DNA of 64,000 nt from Chitinophaga agrisoli (lineage in GTDB: Bacteria > Bacteroidota > Bacteroidia > Chitinophagales > Chitinophagaceae): positions 842,347 to 906,346 of the forward strand of contig NZ_VUOC01000001.1 of the NCBI RefSeq assembly GCF_008386695.1, given 5' to 3'. The translations under genes were made by a program, and so were the position numbers. Shown in pieces: positions 42,424-51,700 of this stretch (its first letter is position 1; every line of letters begins with the position of its first letter). Below the pieces are notes generated by a model. The model saw only the letters and a program-made list of their open reading frames with translations. It was not told the DNA's origin and made no database searches.

Positions 42424-42631
42424 ACTGTTAGCTTTTAGCCGTTGGCTATTAGCTGTTAGCTTTAGACGGTATGTTAAAAGTTAACTGCCGATAGCGGGTA
42501 GCTATTGTTATGTTTCCGTTTTGGTTCCCAGCTATTAATTAAAAGCTGGTAGCTGCTTGTTGTGCTGCCGTTAGTTGTTGGGCTTTTAACTTTAAGCCAC
42601 ACGCTAAAAGCTAATACCTAACAGCTAACCG
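42424..42631. repeat. Patch of degenerate TTAGC/GCTAAC repeats inside the efflux operon
   Basis: About 200 bases of imperfect TTAGCTATTAGC-type units in both orientations (for example 42428-42462, 42530-42552 and 42601-42634) separating the adaptor and RND genes. The same motif makes the patch at 7028-7215. No coding frame. Confidence 0.75.
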
Positions 42632-43696
42632 CTAGTTCTGGGCTGCCAGTTGCTCCAGCGTTTTTACGCCGCGTATTTTCAGGGGAGCGTCCGGGCGGGC
42701 AAAGAGCACGCCGGTCACCACCACGGTATCGCCGGGGTTGAGGCCTTTGCTGATCTCTACGTTATTGGATTCCCGTACGCCGGTCTGCACGTCTACAAAG
42801 GATGCTTTCCCATCTTTTACCAGGATGACCTGGTTGTTCTTGTCATTAGGAATAATGGCATTGGTGGGCACCAGGATGGCCTGTTTATCTGTAGCAGTAT
42901 TGAGATACACTTTTGCGAAAGCGCCGGGATGGCCTTTGCCTTCTTCCAGTACAGCACGTACGCGCAGGTTACGGCTGGTGGGCGTGATCTGCGGCTCGTA
43001 GGCAACGATCACGGCTTTACGGTGGGTATTGGCGGAGGCATCGATCTGCACATCCACTACGCCGCCTTTTTTAATGGCCGCGCCGTATTGTTCCGGAATG
43101 GTGAAGTCTACCTTTATTTTATCCAGCTGCTGGATGGTAGCGATCACGTTGGCGGAGGTGACATACGCGCCGATACTTACCTGGCGAAGGCCTATGATGC
43201 CGGTGAAGGGCGCGCGGATCACCGTTTTATCAATCTGTGCCTGGGTGAAGGCCATATCCGCTTTGGTGCTGTTCACATTGTTCAGGGCCAGGTCATAATC
43301 TGCCTGGTTAATGCCGTTAATATCCAGCAGTTTGTGGTCCCTTTCTTCTGTTTTCTGGTACAGGTCCAGCACCACTTTTGATTTCTGTAATTGTGCCTGG
43401 AGGTCTGCGTCATTAATACGGGCAATCACGGTGCCTTGCTGTATAAGCGTGCCCTCCGGCACGTTCAGGTAGGTAATGCGCCCGCTGATCTCGGGATGCA
43501 GTTCTGCATACTCATTGGCCACTATGCTGCCATTTGCTTCAATTGTACTGCTGATGGCGCCTGAATTGGCTACCACCACATCTACAACTACGGGTTGATT
43601 GGACTGGAACCGGGATGTATTGTGCATTTCTGCTTTTCCTTTACAGCCGGCGATTAGTACGAACGTACCCAGTATTCCGGTAATAAACTTTGCCAT
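42632..43696 (-). CDS. RND efflux periplasmic adaptor (membrane fusion protein)
   Basis: Adaptor of 354 residues joining the RND permease to the TolC channel. Signal peptide with lipobox at about residue 18 (LIAGCKGK), so lipid-anchored. The barrel-sandwich halves are present (EISGRITYLNVPEGTLIQQGTVIARIND and VIRAPFTGIIGLRQVSIGAYV), flanking a helical hairpin, and a beta-barrel (KVDFTIPEQYG) and membrane-proximal domain follow. First gene of the three-gene efflux operon; a 190-base spacer separates it from susD. Confidence 0.91.
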   Translation of the reverse strand: MAKFITGILGTFVLIAGCKGKAEMHNTSRFQSNQPVVVDVVVANSGAISSTIEANGSIVANEYAELHPEISGRITYLNVPEGTLIQQGTVIARINDADLQAQLQKSKVVLDLYQKTEERDHKLLDINGINQADYDLALNNVNSTKADMAFTQAQIDKTVIRAPFTGIIGLRQVSIGAYVTSANVIATIQQLDKIKVDFTIPEQYGAAIKKGGVVDVQIDASANTHRKAVIVAYEPQITPTSRNLRVRAVLEEGKGHPGAFAKVYLNTATDKQAILVPTNAIIPNDKNNQVILVKDGKASFVDVQTGVRESNNVEISKGLNPGDTVVVTGVLFARPDAPLKIRGVKTLEQLAAQN

Positions 43697-43835
43697 TCAA
43701 CAAAACTAGATATATAAGATGGGCGGGTAGGGGGGTGTCGGCCAATGGGCATTTCCTATCGTCTATTGCGGGAATTATGGGGTTGAACGGGGTTAACACT
43801 AATTAACAGAGGTATGTGATAAGTGGTTAATAATT

Positions 43836-43872
43836 AGTGCCGGAAACAGGTATTTTACCCATTTCCGGCACT
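43836..43872 (-). terminator. Hairpin downstream of susD
   Basis: Eleven-bp perfect stem AGTGCCGGAAA (43836-43846) with TTTCCGGCACT (43862-43872) and an inner GGTA/TACC stem, 17 bases past the susD stop. AT-rich but no pure T-run follows. Confidence 0.75.
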
Positions 43873-43888
43873 GGTATATTTTCAGGGT

Positions 43889-45604
43889 TTAATATCCCTG
43901 GTTTTGTGTTAAAGTAGGTTGCCCATTCTTAGCGCTATTTACGATCTCCTGCAGCGGTATGGGATAGTAAATATTTTCCGGTTTAAACACGGCTACGCTT
44001 TTGTAGGTACGTTTCAGTTTTTCCTTATCTACATAGGTGTTCAGCACCTGCTGCGCAATGCCCCAGCGTACCAGGTCAAAGAAGCGGTGCCCTTCCATGC
44101 CGAACTCCAGGCGTTCTTCGAAACGCACGGCTTTGCGGGCGAGGGCTTTATCTGCCCAGGGAGTGGTATACAGGCCAATGACGTAGTTGGCGGCGTTGGT
44201 ACCATCCGGCATCTTTACAAAACCGGCGGGGTTGGAAGCCCGTTGGCGGATCATGTTCACCAGTTCGCGCGCCCTTTCGAGGGAGCCTACCTCAATTTCG
44301 CATTCTGCCAGCCACAGTAATACATGGGAGTAGCGGATCATGCGGTAGTTGTTGGCGTTCTGGCGGGCATTATTCGTAAAGGTGGCGCTGCCGATATCTG
44401 CCTTATAGAACATATGTTTTTTGGGAGAGTAAGGACCGGCATAGGGTTGGTCGCGGATCCAGGCTTTGCCGGGGTGCAGGCCATGATCCAGGTAGGGAAT
44501 GCCGCGGCGGCCTACGGTCCAGTCCAGCCGGGGATCCAACTGGCCGGCGTAGGGGGTGAACGGGTCTTTAGACTCAATGCCCTGGTCGTTGGTCACGTCT
44601 GCATCGTTAAAGGTATCCAGCATGGGCAGGCCGTTCAGATCTGTTTTAAAGGCATTTACCAGGTTCTGGGAGGGCTGGAAAAAGCCGCAACAGGTGGTAG
44701 GGCCGCCATAAGGGTAGTTGAGGGTAGCGCCGTTATTACCGTTTTCGCCGTTAGGGGCGCCATCGTTTACGGAGTGCTCCACTTCCAGGATAGATTCTAT
44801 GTTGTTGTTGGTAGCGGCCCGGAAATTATCCGCATAACGTTCTACCAGGCTATAACCGCCCTGGGTCACGATCTGGTCCAGCAGGGCCTTTGCCTCCGTA
44901 TATTTTTGCTGGAACAGGTAGGCTTTGGCCAGCAGGGCTGCGGCTGCCCATTTGGTGGCGCGGCCCGGTTGCAGCTGACGGGGAGGCAGGTTGTCGAAAG
45001 CAAACTTGAGGTCCTCCTGGATCTTGGGCCATATATCTTCTGTATTGGGCACTTTGGTGCTTTCCGGGTCTTCCGGGTTATAGGTCTTATCGTCAATATA
45101 GGGCACATGGTTCCACATCTTTTTGGCCTCAAAATGATAGTGGCCGCGGAGGAAACGGGCTTCCGCGGTAATGCGGGTACGCTCTGCGTCCGCCACCTCG
45201 TCTGCCGGGGTTTTTTCCAGCACATGGATCACATCATTACAACGGGCAACGCCATCGTATACGGCGCGCCATTTGCCCCGGAAATAGTCGTTGTCTGAGA
45301 GGATCTGGTAGGTTTCAATCAGGCTGATGGCTGGCTGGTCGCCCGAGGTGGTGCCTTTATAGGCATCGTCTGCGGCCACGCTGCCATACACCCAATTATC
45401 TGCGGAGCTGTGGTAGGAGGTGTTGCCGGCGCCCTGACCGTCCATGAGCGAGTACGCGCTGATGAGCAGGGAATTGACCCCGCTGTTGGTGTATAACTGT
45501 TCTTCCAGTAACACGCCTTTGGGCTTAAGGTCCAGGAAGCTATTGCTGCAGGCGGTAAAGAACAGCAGCAGGATAGCGGAATATATTGGTTTACGGATCT
45601 GCAT
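43889..45604 (-). CDS. SusD/RagB family nutrient-binding lipoprotein
   Basis: Surface lipoprotein of 571 residues that caps a SusC channel and binds an oligomer. Lipobox at Cys20 or nearby (LFFTACSNSFLDLKPKG). The SusD TPR core is visible: TRITAEARFLRGHYHFEAKKMW, KWAAAALLAKAYLFQQKYTEAKALLDQI, and the C-terminal RLEFGMEGHRFFDLVRWGIA and NYYPIPLQEI-like ending. It lies 17 bases after susC in the same operon. No glycan-degrading enzyme is near, so the ligand cannot be inferred. Confidence 0.92.
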   Translation of the reverse strand: MQIRKPIYSAILLLFFTACSNSFLDLKPKGVLLEEQLYTNSGVNSLLISAYSLMDGQGAGNTSYHSSADNWVYGSVAADDAYKGTTSGDQPAISLIETYQILSDNDYFRGKWRAVYDGVARCNDVIHVLEKTPADEVADAERTRITAEARFLRGHYHFEAKKMWNHVPYIDDKTYNPEDPESTKVPNTEDIWPKIQEDLKFAFDNLPPRQLQPGRATKWAAAALLAKAYLFQQKYTEAKALLDQIVTQGGYSLVERYADNFRAATNNNIESILEVEHSVNDGAPNGENGNNGATLNYPYGGPTTCCGFFQPSQNLVNAFKTDLNGLPMLDTFNDADVTNDQGIESKDPFTPYAGQLDPRLDWTVGRRGIPYLDHGLHPGKAWIRDQPYAGPYSPKKHMFYKADIGSATFTNNARQNANNYRMIRYSHVLLWLAECEIEVGSLERARELVNMIRQRASNPAGFVKMPDGTNAANYVIGLYTTPWADKALARKAVRFEERLEFGMEGHRFFDLVRWGIAQQVLNTYVDKEKLKRTYKSVAVFKPENIYYPIPLQEIVNSAKNGQPTLTQNQGY

Positions 45605-45621
45605 AAAGATGGTTTTTTAGG

Positions 45622-48600
45622 TTAGAAACTCACATTAGCGCCTATGAGATACACTTTTGCCATAGGATATGCGCCTTCGTCCACGCCCATGTGGCGGTCG
45701 TTATTAGGATCGTAATTGCGCAGGTTGATCTCCGGATCCAGCCCGGTGTAGCCGGAAAAAGTGAACAGGTTCTGGCCCTGCACATACACCCGTACGGTAC
45801 CGATGCCAAAGCGTTTTAACAGGCTTTCCGGCAGGTTGTAAGAGAGCTGTATGTTCTTAATGCGCATGTAGGAGCCATTCTCCAGGTAGTACGTGGAGGG
45901 GCTGCTGCTGATCACATCATTAGAGCGGGGCTGGGGCAGTTTGGCGTCTGTTTTACCCGGGCGCCAGGAGTCCTCCAGCATACGGCGGCTGCGGTTGCCG
46001 GCAAATGTGGGGAAGTCTGTCCAGTAGCGTACATAGTTAAAGATCTGGTTACCCTGTACGCCTTGCGCAAACACGGTAAGGCCAAACTGTTTGTAGTTTA
46101 CCTGGGCATTGAAACCGTAGGTAAAGTCCGGGTGCGGGCTGCCGATGATAGTACGGTCGTTGGCGTCTATCTTCTTATCACCGTTCACATCGCGGAAATG
46201 GAACTGTCCGGCTTTATTGTTAGCGCCGCCGCCAAACTGGGGGGCTGCTTTGGAGGCTTCGTCATCTGTCTGGAAGATGCCATCGATCACATATCCAAAG
46301 AAGGAGGAGATGGGATAGCCGGCCTGTGTAACCGTCATTGGCGGCAGGCGGGTGCTGAAACCAAAGTAGCGGGTGTTGGCATTACCATCTGTTTTTATAA
46401 CCTCGTTCTTATAGGTGCTGAAGTTTACGCCAAAATCGTAGCTAAGATCGCCTTTCATGGCATTGTTGCCATAGTTAAGGCCCAACTCAATACCGCGGTT
46501 GCGCATAGAGGCAATATTGCGGAAAGGATTGGTGGCTACGCCCTGGGTGAACTGTATTTCCACGGGGAACAGCATGTCGCTGGTGGTACGCTGGTACACA
46601 TCCACGGTAAAGCCCAGTTTGCCTTTTAGCATGGTAGCATCCAAGCCTATATTGGTACTGGTGGTGGTTTCCCATTTAGCTTTAGGGTTACCGAACTGGT
46701 TGAGCTCATAGCCTTGCAGCGCGGAGCTGCGGGCGCCGTTCAGATCGTAGAAGGAGGTGGCGGGGTTGGTACCGTAGGTGGTATAGGGGGTGTAGTTCCC
46801 TATTTCCTGGTTACCGGTCTTACCCCAGCCGGCGCGCAGCTTCAGATCATCGAACAGGTTTGTGGATTTCATGAAGGGCTCCTCTGAGATACGCCAGCCG
46901 GCGCTTACTGCCGGGAAGAGGGCCACGTTATTTTGTTTGGAGAAGCGGGAAGAGCGGTCGCGGCGCAGGGTAAAGTCTGCCAGGTATTTTTCGCCCAGGC
47001 TGTAATTGAGTTTACCGAACTCGGAGGCCAGCCGCCAGTCGCCATATACGCCGCTGTTAGTGGCGGTGCTGCCGTTACCGGCATCGAGGAAGCGGTTATC
47101 CAGATCGTCCAGGAAAAAGCGGGAGCGGCCGGTGGTGAGCGGGTCGTTCATGCTGCCGATGGCCTCTGTACCCGCCAGGATGTTGAAGTGGTGCAGCCCG
47201 TTGCCCAGGTCAAAGCGATAGGTGAGCGTGTTGTACCAGGTCCAGGTATTACTGTAGGCTGTGGAGATGGACAGGCTGTTTACGCTGGCAGACTCGCTGG
47301 ATTCTATATCGCGGATCACATAGTTCTTGTAGTTATTCCAGTTAAAGTCAACGCCGATGCTGGTGCGGGCGGTGAGATTCTTAAGCACATCCACCTCTGC
47401 CCAGGCATTACCAAACAGGCGCAACTCTTTGGTAATGTTGTCCTTGTTACGATAGAGCGCCGCTACGGGGTTTTTGGCGTTATCCAGATCGCCGCCTTTG
47501 GTGCCCGCAAAATTGCCCATGATATCATACACGGGGATGATGGGCTGCATGCGGTAGGCAAAGGAAACAGGGTTGCCCTCGTTCTGGTTACCGGCCGGCT
47601 GACCGATACGCTCGCCATAGGCCACCTGGTAGTTCTCGCCCACGCGGATGGCCTTGCTCACATTGAACTCAGTGTTGGCGCGCACAGAATAGCGTTTGTA
47701 GCCGGTATAGATCATGATACCCTGCTGGTTAAAGTAGTTCATGGACATGGCATACCGCCCGGCATCCCCACCGCCGGAGATCTTTAGCTGATGGTTCTGT
47801 ATGGGAGCGGGATCAAAGATCTCATCCATCCAGTTGGTGCCGGCTTTATTGGCTTTGGTGATCAGCCATTTGGTTTTCCGGAAGTCAGGGCTTTCTATGT
47901 TTTTAGTGTAATTGGCCGGATCTACCCTGGGATCGCCTTCCATGGCGCCCTCCGGGAAAATGTAGTCCGGTATTACCGGAGTAGCGCCGTTGCCAAACTG
48001 GGCATGGGTAGGGTTGCCATTAGCGCCTACGTTACCCGCGTTGATGCGGGATTCCCACAGCAGGCTGGCATATTCCTCCGTATTCAGCAGGTCAAGGAAT
48101 TTACCCGGGCGCTGGGTGCCATAGTAGAAATCATAGCTTAGTTTGGGCTTGCCGGCCTTGCCTTTTACGGTAGTGATGATCACCACGCCGTTGCCCGCGC
48201 GGGAACCGTAGATGGAGGAGGCGGAAGCGTCTTTAAGCACCTGGGTGGATTCTATATCGCCCAGGTTCAGCGTGTTAAGATTGCCTTTGGTAGGCACACC
48301 ATCAATCACGTACAGCGGGGAGTTGTCGTTGATGGTACCAAAACCGCGGATCCTCACGCTCACATTACCGCCGGGGCTATTATCCGTACCTACGGTAACG
48401 CCGGCCACGCGGCCCTGGAGGGCCTGGCCTACGTTAGCCGCCGGGGTGGAGAGGAGTTTTTTCACATCCACGGTGGCTACTGCCCCGGTGATGTCTTTTT
48501 TGGATTGGCTGCCATAACCGGTCACTACCACCTCATTGAGGTTGCCGATATTCTCCGCCAGCGTAACGGAGAGCTGTGCGCTGTTGCCCACCGGTACCTC

Positions 48601-48867
48601 CTTAGATGAGTAGCCCACAAAAGAGAAGATGAGGGCGTCTCCGGCGGCCGCGTCTATGCTGAATGCGCCGGCAGGGCTGGTGGCAGTACCCCGGTTGCTG
48701 CCTTTTACCACCACGGTAACACCGGGCAGCGGGGTTTTAGTTTTTTCGTCCGTAACAGTACCCGTAATCTTTTTCTGCTGGGCCATAGCAGGGGTGGCGC
48801 CCAGCAACAGGAACAGCCATAGCAGGGCCGCGTGTTGCACAAGTCGTGGTTTGACATGAACATTCAT
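45622..48867 (-). CDS. SusC/RagA family TonB-dependent transporter
   Basis: Outer-membrane TonB-linked transporter of 1081 residues. After a signal peptide (MAQQ end) comes a carboxypeptidase-regulatory-like domain (ITGTVTDEKTKTPLPGVTV, about 34-110), the SusC plug with LNEVVVTGYGSQSKKDITGAV, VRIRGFGTINDNSPLYVIDGVP and DASASSIYGSRAGNGVVIITT, and a long beta barrel ending in F (IGANVSF). It pairs with the SusD lipoprotein encoded next. The 442-base spacer upstream holds a pair of direct repeats. No sigma/anti-sigma gene adjoins it. Confidence 0.94.
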   Translation of the reverse strand: MNVHVKPRLVQHAALLWLFLLLGATPAMAQQKKITGTVTDEKTKTPLPGVTVVVKGSNRGTATSPAGAFSIDAAAGDALIFSFVGYSSKEVPVGNSAQLSVTLAENIGNLNEVVVTGYGSQSKKDITGAVATVDVKKLLSTPAANVGQALQGRVAGVTVGTDNSPGGNVSVRIRGFGTINDNSPLYVIDGVPTKGNLNTLNLGDIESTQVLKDASASSIYGSRAGNGVVIITTVKGKAGKPKLSYDFYYGTQRPGKFLDLLNTEEYASLLWESRINAGNVGANGNPTHAQFGNGATPVIPDYIFPEGAMEGDPRVDPANYTKNIESPDFRKTKWLITKANKAGTNWMDEIFDPAPIQNHQLKISGGGDAGRYAMSMNYFNQQGIMIYTGYKRYSVRANTEFNVSKAIRVGENYQVAYGERIGQPAGNQNEGNPVSFAYRMQPIIPVYDIMGNFAGTKGGDLDNAKNPVAALYRNKDNITKELRLFGNAWAEVDVLKNLTARTSIGVDFNWNNYKNYVIRDIESSESASVNSLSISTAYSNTWTWYNTLTYRFDLGNGLHHFNILAGTEAIGSMNDPLTTGRSRFFLDDLDNRFLDAGNGSTATNSGVYGDWRLASEFGKLNYSLGEKYLADFTLRRDRSSRFSKQNNVALFPAVSAGWRISEEPFMKSTNLFDDLKLRAGWGKTGNQEIGNYTPYTTYGTNPATSFYDLNGARSSALQGYELNQFGNPKAKWETTTSTNIGLDATMLKGKLGFTVDVYQRTTSDMLFPVEIQFTQGVATNPFRNIASMRNRGIELGLNYGNNAMKGDLSYDFGVNFSTYKNEVIKTDGNANTRYFGFSTRLPPMTVTQAGYPISSFFGYVIDGIFQTDDEASKAAPQFGGGANNKAGQFHFRDVNGDKKIDANDRTIIGSPHPDFTYGFNAQVNYKQFGLTVFAQGVQGNQIFNYVRYWTDFPTFAGNRSRRMLEDSWRPGKTDAKLPQPRSNDVISSSPSTYYLENGSYMRIKNIQLSYNLPESLLKRFGIGTVRVYVQGQNLFTFSGYTGLDPEINLRNYDPNNDRHMGVDEGAYPMAKVYLIGANVSF

Positions 48868-49309
48868 AAAGTGCTGGTTTTAAAGGGTGGAAAGGATGTT
48901 CGCATATATATATTGGGGCCTCCGCGTACAGGCATACGCATGGATTATGGTGCCGGGCAGGCATACCTTCTCCAGCCTTACGCAACGTGGAAGCGCAGCA
49001 ATATTTTCTGGTTTTGATTACAGCTACAGTTTACTGACGGAGTTACCGGTACAACTATCTACATTGCCACTGTCAGGAAACGGAACTTACTTGTTTTAAT
49101 AACGTGAATCGCTTGTTTAAATAACGTGAATCTGAAACCGGGTTTTCCGGATTTGGAGTTAAGATACAAACTTTTACAAACGATTGCAAGTAGCAAAAAA
49201 AAAGAAATAGCAATGCCTGTTCCTGGTAAAGGGAAAATAGTTGGGATTAAAATGGTATCAGGAAAATAGTGAATTGGTAAAGATTACAATATGCTCATGC
49301 GTTGCGCTA
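48868..49309. other. Control region of susC
   Basis: A 442-base gap. It holds the direct repeats at 49090-49132 and, on the minus strand near 49167-49180, TTTGTAAAAGTTTG, which resembles a Bacteroidota -7 region. If that is the promoter, the susC leader is about 290 bases. No ORF or hairpin of note otherwise. Confidence 0.4.
49090..49132. promoter_or_regulatory. Pair of 21-bp direct repeats upstream of susC
   Basis: CTTGTTTTAATAACGTGAATC (49090-49110, 21 bases with one T/A change) is repeated at 49112-49132; the period is 22 bp, two helical turns. The shared core is AATAACGTGAATC. Likely a binding site for a regulator. Confidence 0.6.
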
Positions 49310-49597
49310 TCAGGAAAGGTAGGTCTGCAGCTCTTCTACATAGGACATAGGCTCAAATTCGATGATCTCGTACAGTGCTAACTGATATTTATCAAAGGGA
49401 TCTTCCATGATGATCTGCTCTACTTCCTTACGGCTGGAGGCTTTACACAGGATCAGACCGCCGGAACGTGGCTTTCGGCGGCCGGAAAGTATAAACTGTC
49501 CGCTTTGGTAGTATTTTTCCAGGAATGCCTTATGGGCATCCAGGTAGTGCTCTATCGCCGTTAGCGGGCGTATGTATTGTAGTAGGATTAGGAACAT
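49310..49597 (-). CDS. YciI-like (YCII-related domain) protein
   Basis: A 95-residue single-domain protein of the YCII family with a ferredoxin-like fold. Visible features are the opening LLQYIRPLTAIEHYLDAHKAFLEKYYQSG with His in DAH, the RRKPRSGGLILCKASS hairpin and EDPFDKYQLALYEIIEF ending. Enzyme activity of such proteins is mostly unproven; the conserved His-Asp pair suggests catalysis on small molecules. Single gene between the susC control region and the DUF4836 gene. Confidence 0.83.
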   Translation of the reverse strand: MFLILLQYIRPLTAIEHYLDAHKAFLEKYYQSGQFILSGRRKPRSGGLILCKASSRKEVEQIIMEDPFDKYQLALYEIIEFEPMSYVEELQTYLS

Positions 49598-49747
49598 GTT
49601 GGCCTGTTCAAGTTAATAGGAATAGTGTGAAAACTGTTCTGCAAAGGTATAAAACAAATACAGGATTTGCTTTATTGTACAAGGTAGGAGGAAATTTGCG
49701 TAATTTCACCGACATTATTGTTTTTTTAAATCTTTGAATCCCTTCTT

Positions 49748-51538
49748 ATGCATTCTAAACGAAGCAACATTAGCCGGGTTTTCTCCATCGCTGTAGTAGC
49801 AGCGATTTTGTTAACCGCCTGCGCCAAAACACCTGAAGAAAGCAAACATATCCCCAAAAATGCGGGTGTTGTCATTGGTATTAATAGCAAACAGATCGTA
49901 CAGAAGCTGGTAACCAATGGGATCACCATGGACAAATTCTTCTCTTCCCTGCAGGAGCAGGATACATCCAGCGAGGCTGCCAAGGCCATGAAGGATATAG
50001 AGAACTCCGGGGTGGACATTAACAGTAATTTCTTTGCCTCTGTGGTATTTGGTGAAAACGGGGCTGCTTCTTATGTATCCCTGACCGGCAGCCTGAAGGA
50101 CGCCGGCAAGTTTGAGAATTTCCTGAAGCAGAAAGTGCAGGGCGTTACGCCTACGGCCAAGGGAGATTTTACCTATGCCTGGCTGCCTGCAGATGAAGCG
50201 CTGGTAGGCTGGAACAAACAAACGGTGATCTACCTGCGGGCTTTTGATATGGACGAGCTGAAGCACAGAGGACAACGGAAGATGATGGGCATTCCTGACG
50301 GTGATGACCAGGATAGCTCTGAAGACGCCGCTATCGTTGATTCTGCCGCCGCTATTCCCACGGTACTGACCGTAGCCGAAGATGGCCCTACTACCTGGGT
50401 GCCGGTAATGGACCACCTGTTTCACCTGAAGGATAATGAAACCGCCGGTTCTATTGAGGCGTTCAAATCCCTGTTAAAGGAGAATGCAGACGCCACTTTC
50501 TTTGTGAACCCGCAAGTGATCGTTAACGGCCAGCAGCTGACCATGATGCCCGCCAATTTCAAGGAACTGCTAGATGGCAGCTTCTACACTGCAGCCGTGA
50601 ATTTTGAAGAAGGTAAAGTAGTGATGAATGGCCGCTCTTACGCTGGTAAAAAGATGGCGGAGATCTATAAAAAATACGGCAACATTACCCTGGACATGGA
50701 TATGCTGGAAAAATATCCTTCCGATAATATAGACGCATTTGTAGCCTATGGTTATGACATGCGTATGCTGGGCGATATTATCAAAACCACCGGTATGGAT
50801 GGTATTGTAAATATGGGGCTGGGCCAGGCGCAGCTGACCATGGACGATATACTGAATGCCTTCAAAGGCCAGATGGTATTTGTATCTTCTGATTTTTCCA
50901 TGGGGAAAAAGCCCAATCCTTATTTTCCGCAGGATAGCATAGAGAAAGCGGACAGCAAATGGGTATTTGCCATGAAAGTGGGCGACAAGGCCGCATTTGA
51001 GAAGGTAATGAACTCTCCCATGGTTAAACAATGGCTGCATAAAGAAGGCGACCAGTATGTAATGGAGCAGGCGATGCCGGGTATGCCGGCCCTGTCTATC
51101 AACGACAAACTGGTAGTAGCCGCTTCTGACAGCGCATTGCTGCAAAGTTATCTTTCCGGAAAGGGTAAAGCCACACTGGATAATGAGATAGCCGGTAAAA
51201 TAAAAGGCAACCCGCTGGGCGCTTATGTAAACTTTGAGAAGTTTGCAGCAGGCATGCCCGCAGACCAGCTGCAAGGCCCTGACAGCTCGCTGAAGCTGCA
51301 GGCCAAGAACCTGCTGAAAGACCTGCGTGCAGTGAGCCAGCCGTTTAACGGTTCCACACAGGAATCACAGGTGGTGCTGAACTTTAAGAACAGCAGCGAG
51401 AACAGCCTGGCACAGCTGGTGAACCTGGGTATGGCCTTTGCGAAATATCATAAGGAGCATAAGGATGATGATAATACGGCTGCGGGTGATAGCATGATGG
51501 TACCGCAGGGCCTGGATAGCGCAGCAGTAGCGCCATAA
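49748..51538 (+). CDS. DUF4836 family lipoprotein
   Basis: Large lipoprotein (596 residues) of the Bacteroidota DUF4836 family, with lipobox at about residue 20 (LLTACAKTPEE). The family opening KHIPKNAGVVIGINSKQIVQKL follows directly, and repeated strands (ATFFVNPQVIVNGQ, YGYDMRMLGDIIK, WVFAMKVGDKAAFEKVMNS) run through it. The acidic segment around residues 175-205 is probably a flexible insertion. No role is known; the domain recurs in envelope lipoproteins. Ends in a strong terminator. Confidence 0.86.
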   Translation: MHSKRSNISRVFSIAVVAAILLTACAKTPEESKHIPKNAGVVIGINSKQIVQKLVTNGITMDKFFSSLQEQDTSSEAAKAMKDIENSGVDINSNFFASVVFGENGAASYVSLTGSLKDAGKFENFLKQKVQGVTPTAKGDFTYAWLPADEALVGWNKQTVIYLRAFDMDELKHRGQRKMMGIPDGDDQDSSEDAAIVDSAAAIPTVLTVAEDGPTTWVPVMDHLFHLKDNETAGSIEAFKSLLKENADATFFVNPQVIVNGQQLTMMPANFKELLDGSFYTAAVNFEEGKVVMNGRSYAGKKMAEIYKKYGNITLDMDMLEKYPSDNIDAFVAYGYDMRMLGDIIKTTGMDGIVNMGLGQAQLTMDDILNAFKGQMVFVSSDFSMGKKPNPYFPQDSIEKADSKWVFAMKVGDKAAFEKVMNSPMVKQWLHKEGDQYVMEQAMPGMPALSINDKLVVAASDSALLQSYLSGKGKATLDNEIAGKIKGNPLGAYVNFEKFAAGMPADQLQGPDSSLKLQAKNLLKDLRAVSQPFNGSTQESQVVLNFKNSSENSLAQLVNLGMAFAKYHKEHKDDDNTAAGDSMMVPQGLDSAAVAP

Positions 51539-51562
51539 AGGCCTGGCCAAAAAGCTTATTAT

Positions 51563-51596
51563 AAGGGGCTGACCAACGACGGTCGGCCCTTTTTCT
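51563..51596 (+). terminator. Terminator of the DUF4836 gene
   Basis: Twelve-bp stem with two wobble pairs (AAGGGGCTGACC 51563-51574 against GGTCGGCCCTTT), loop AACGAC, followed by a run of T. Confidence 0.85.
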
Positions 51597-51700
51597 TTTG
51601 CAAACAACCGCAGCTGCCGCCGATCAACATAAATAAGGCAGTTGTGGGGGTTACAGCCTGTACGAATACAAGTATTAAACTAATGATCTATATTAGTAGC

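Noticed and set aside
44324-45298. Antisense open frame across susD
   Set aside because: Shadow of the SusD codons; no start signal, no domain.
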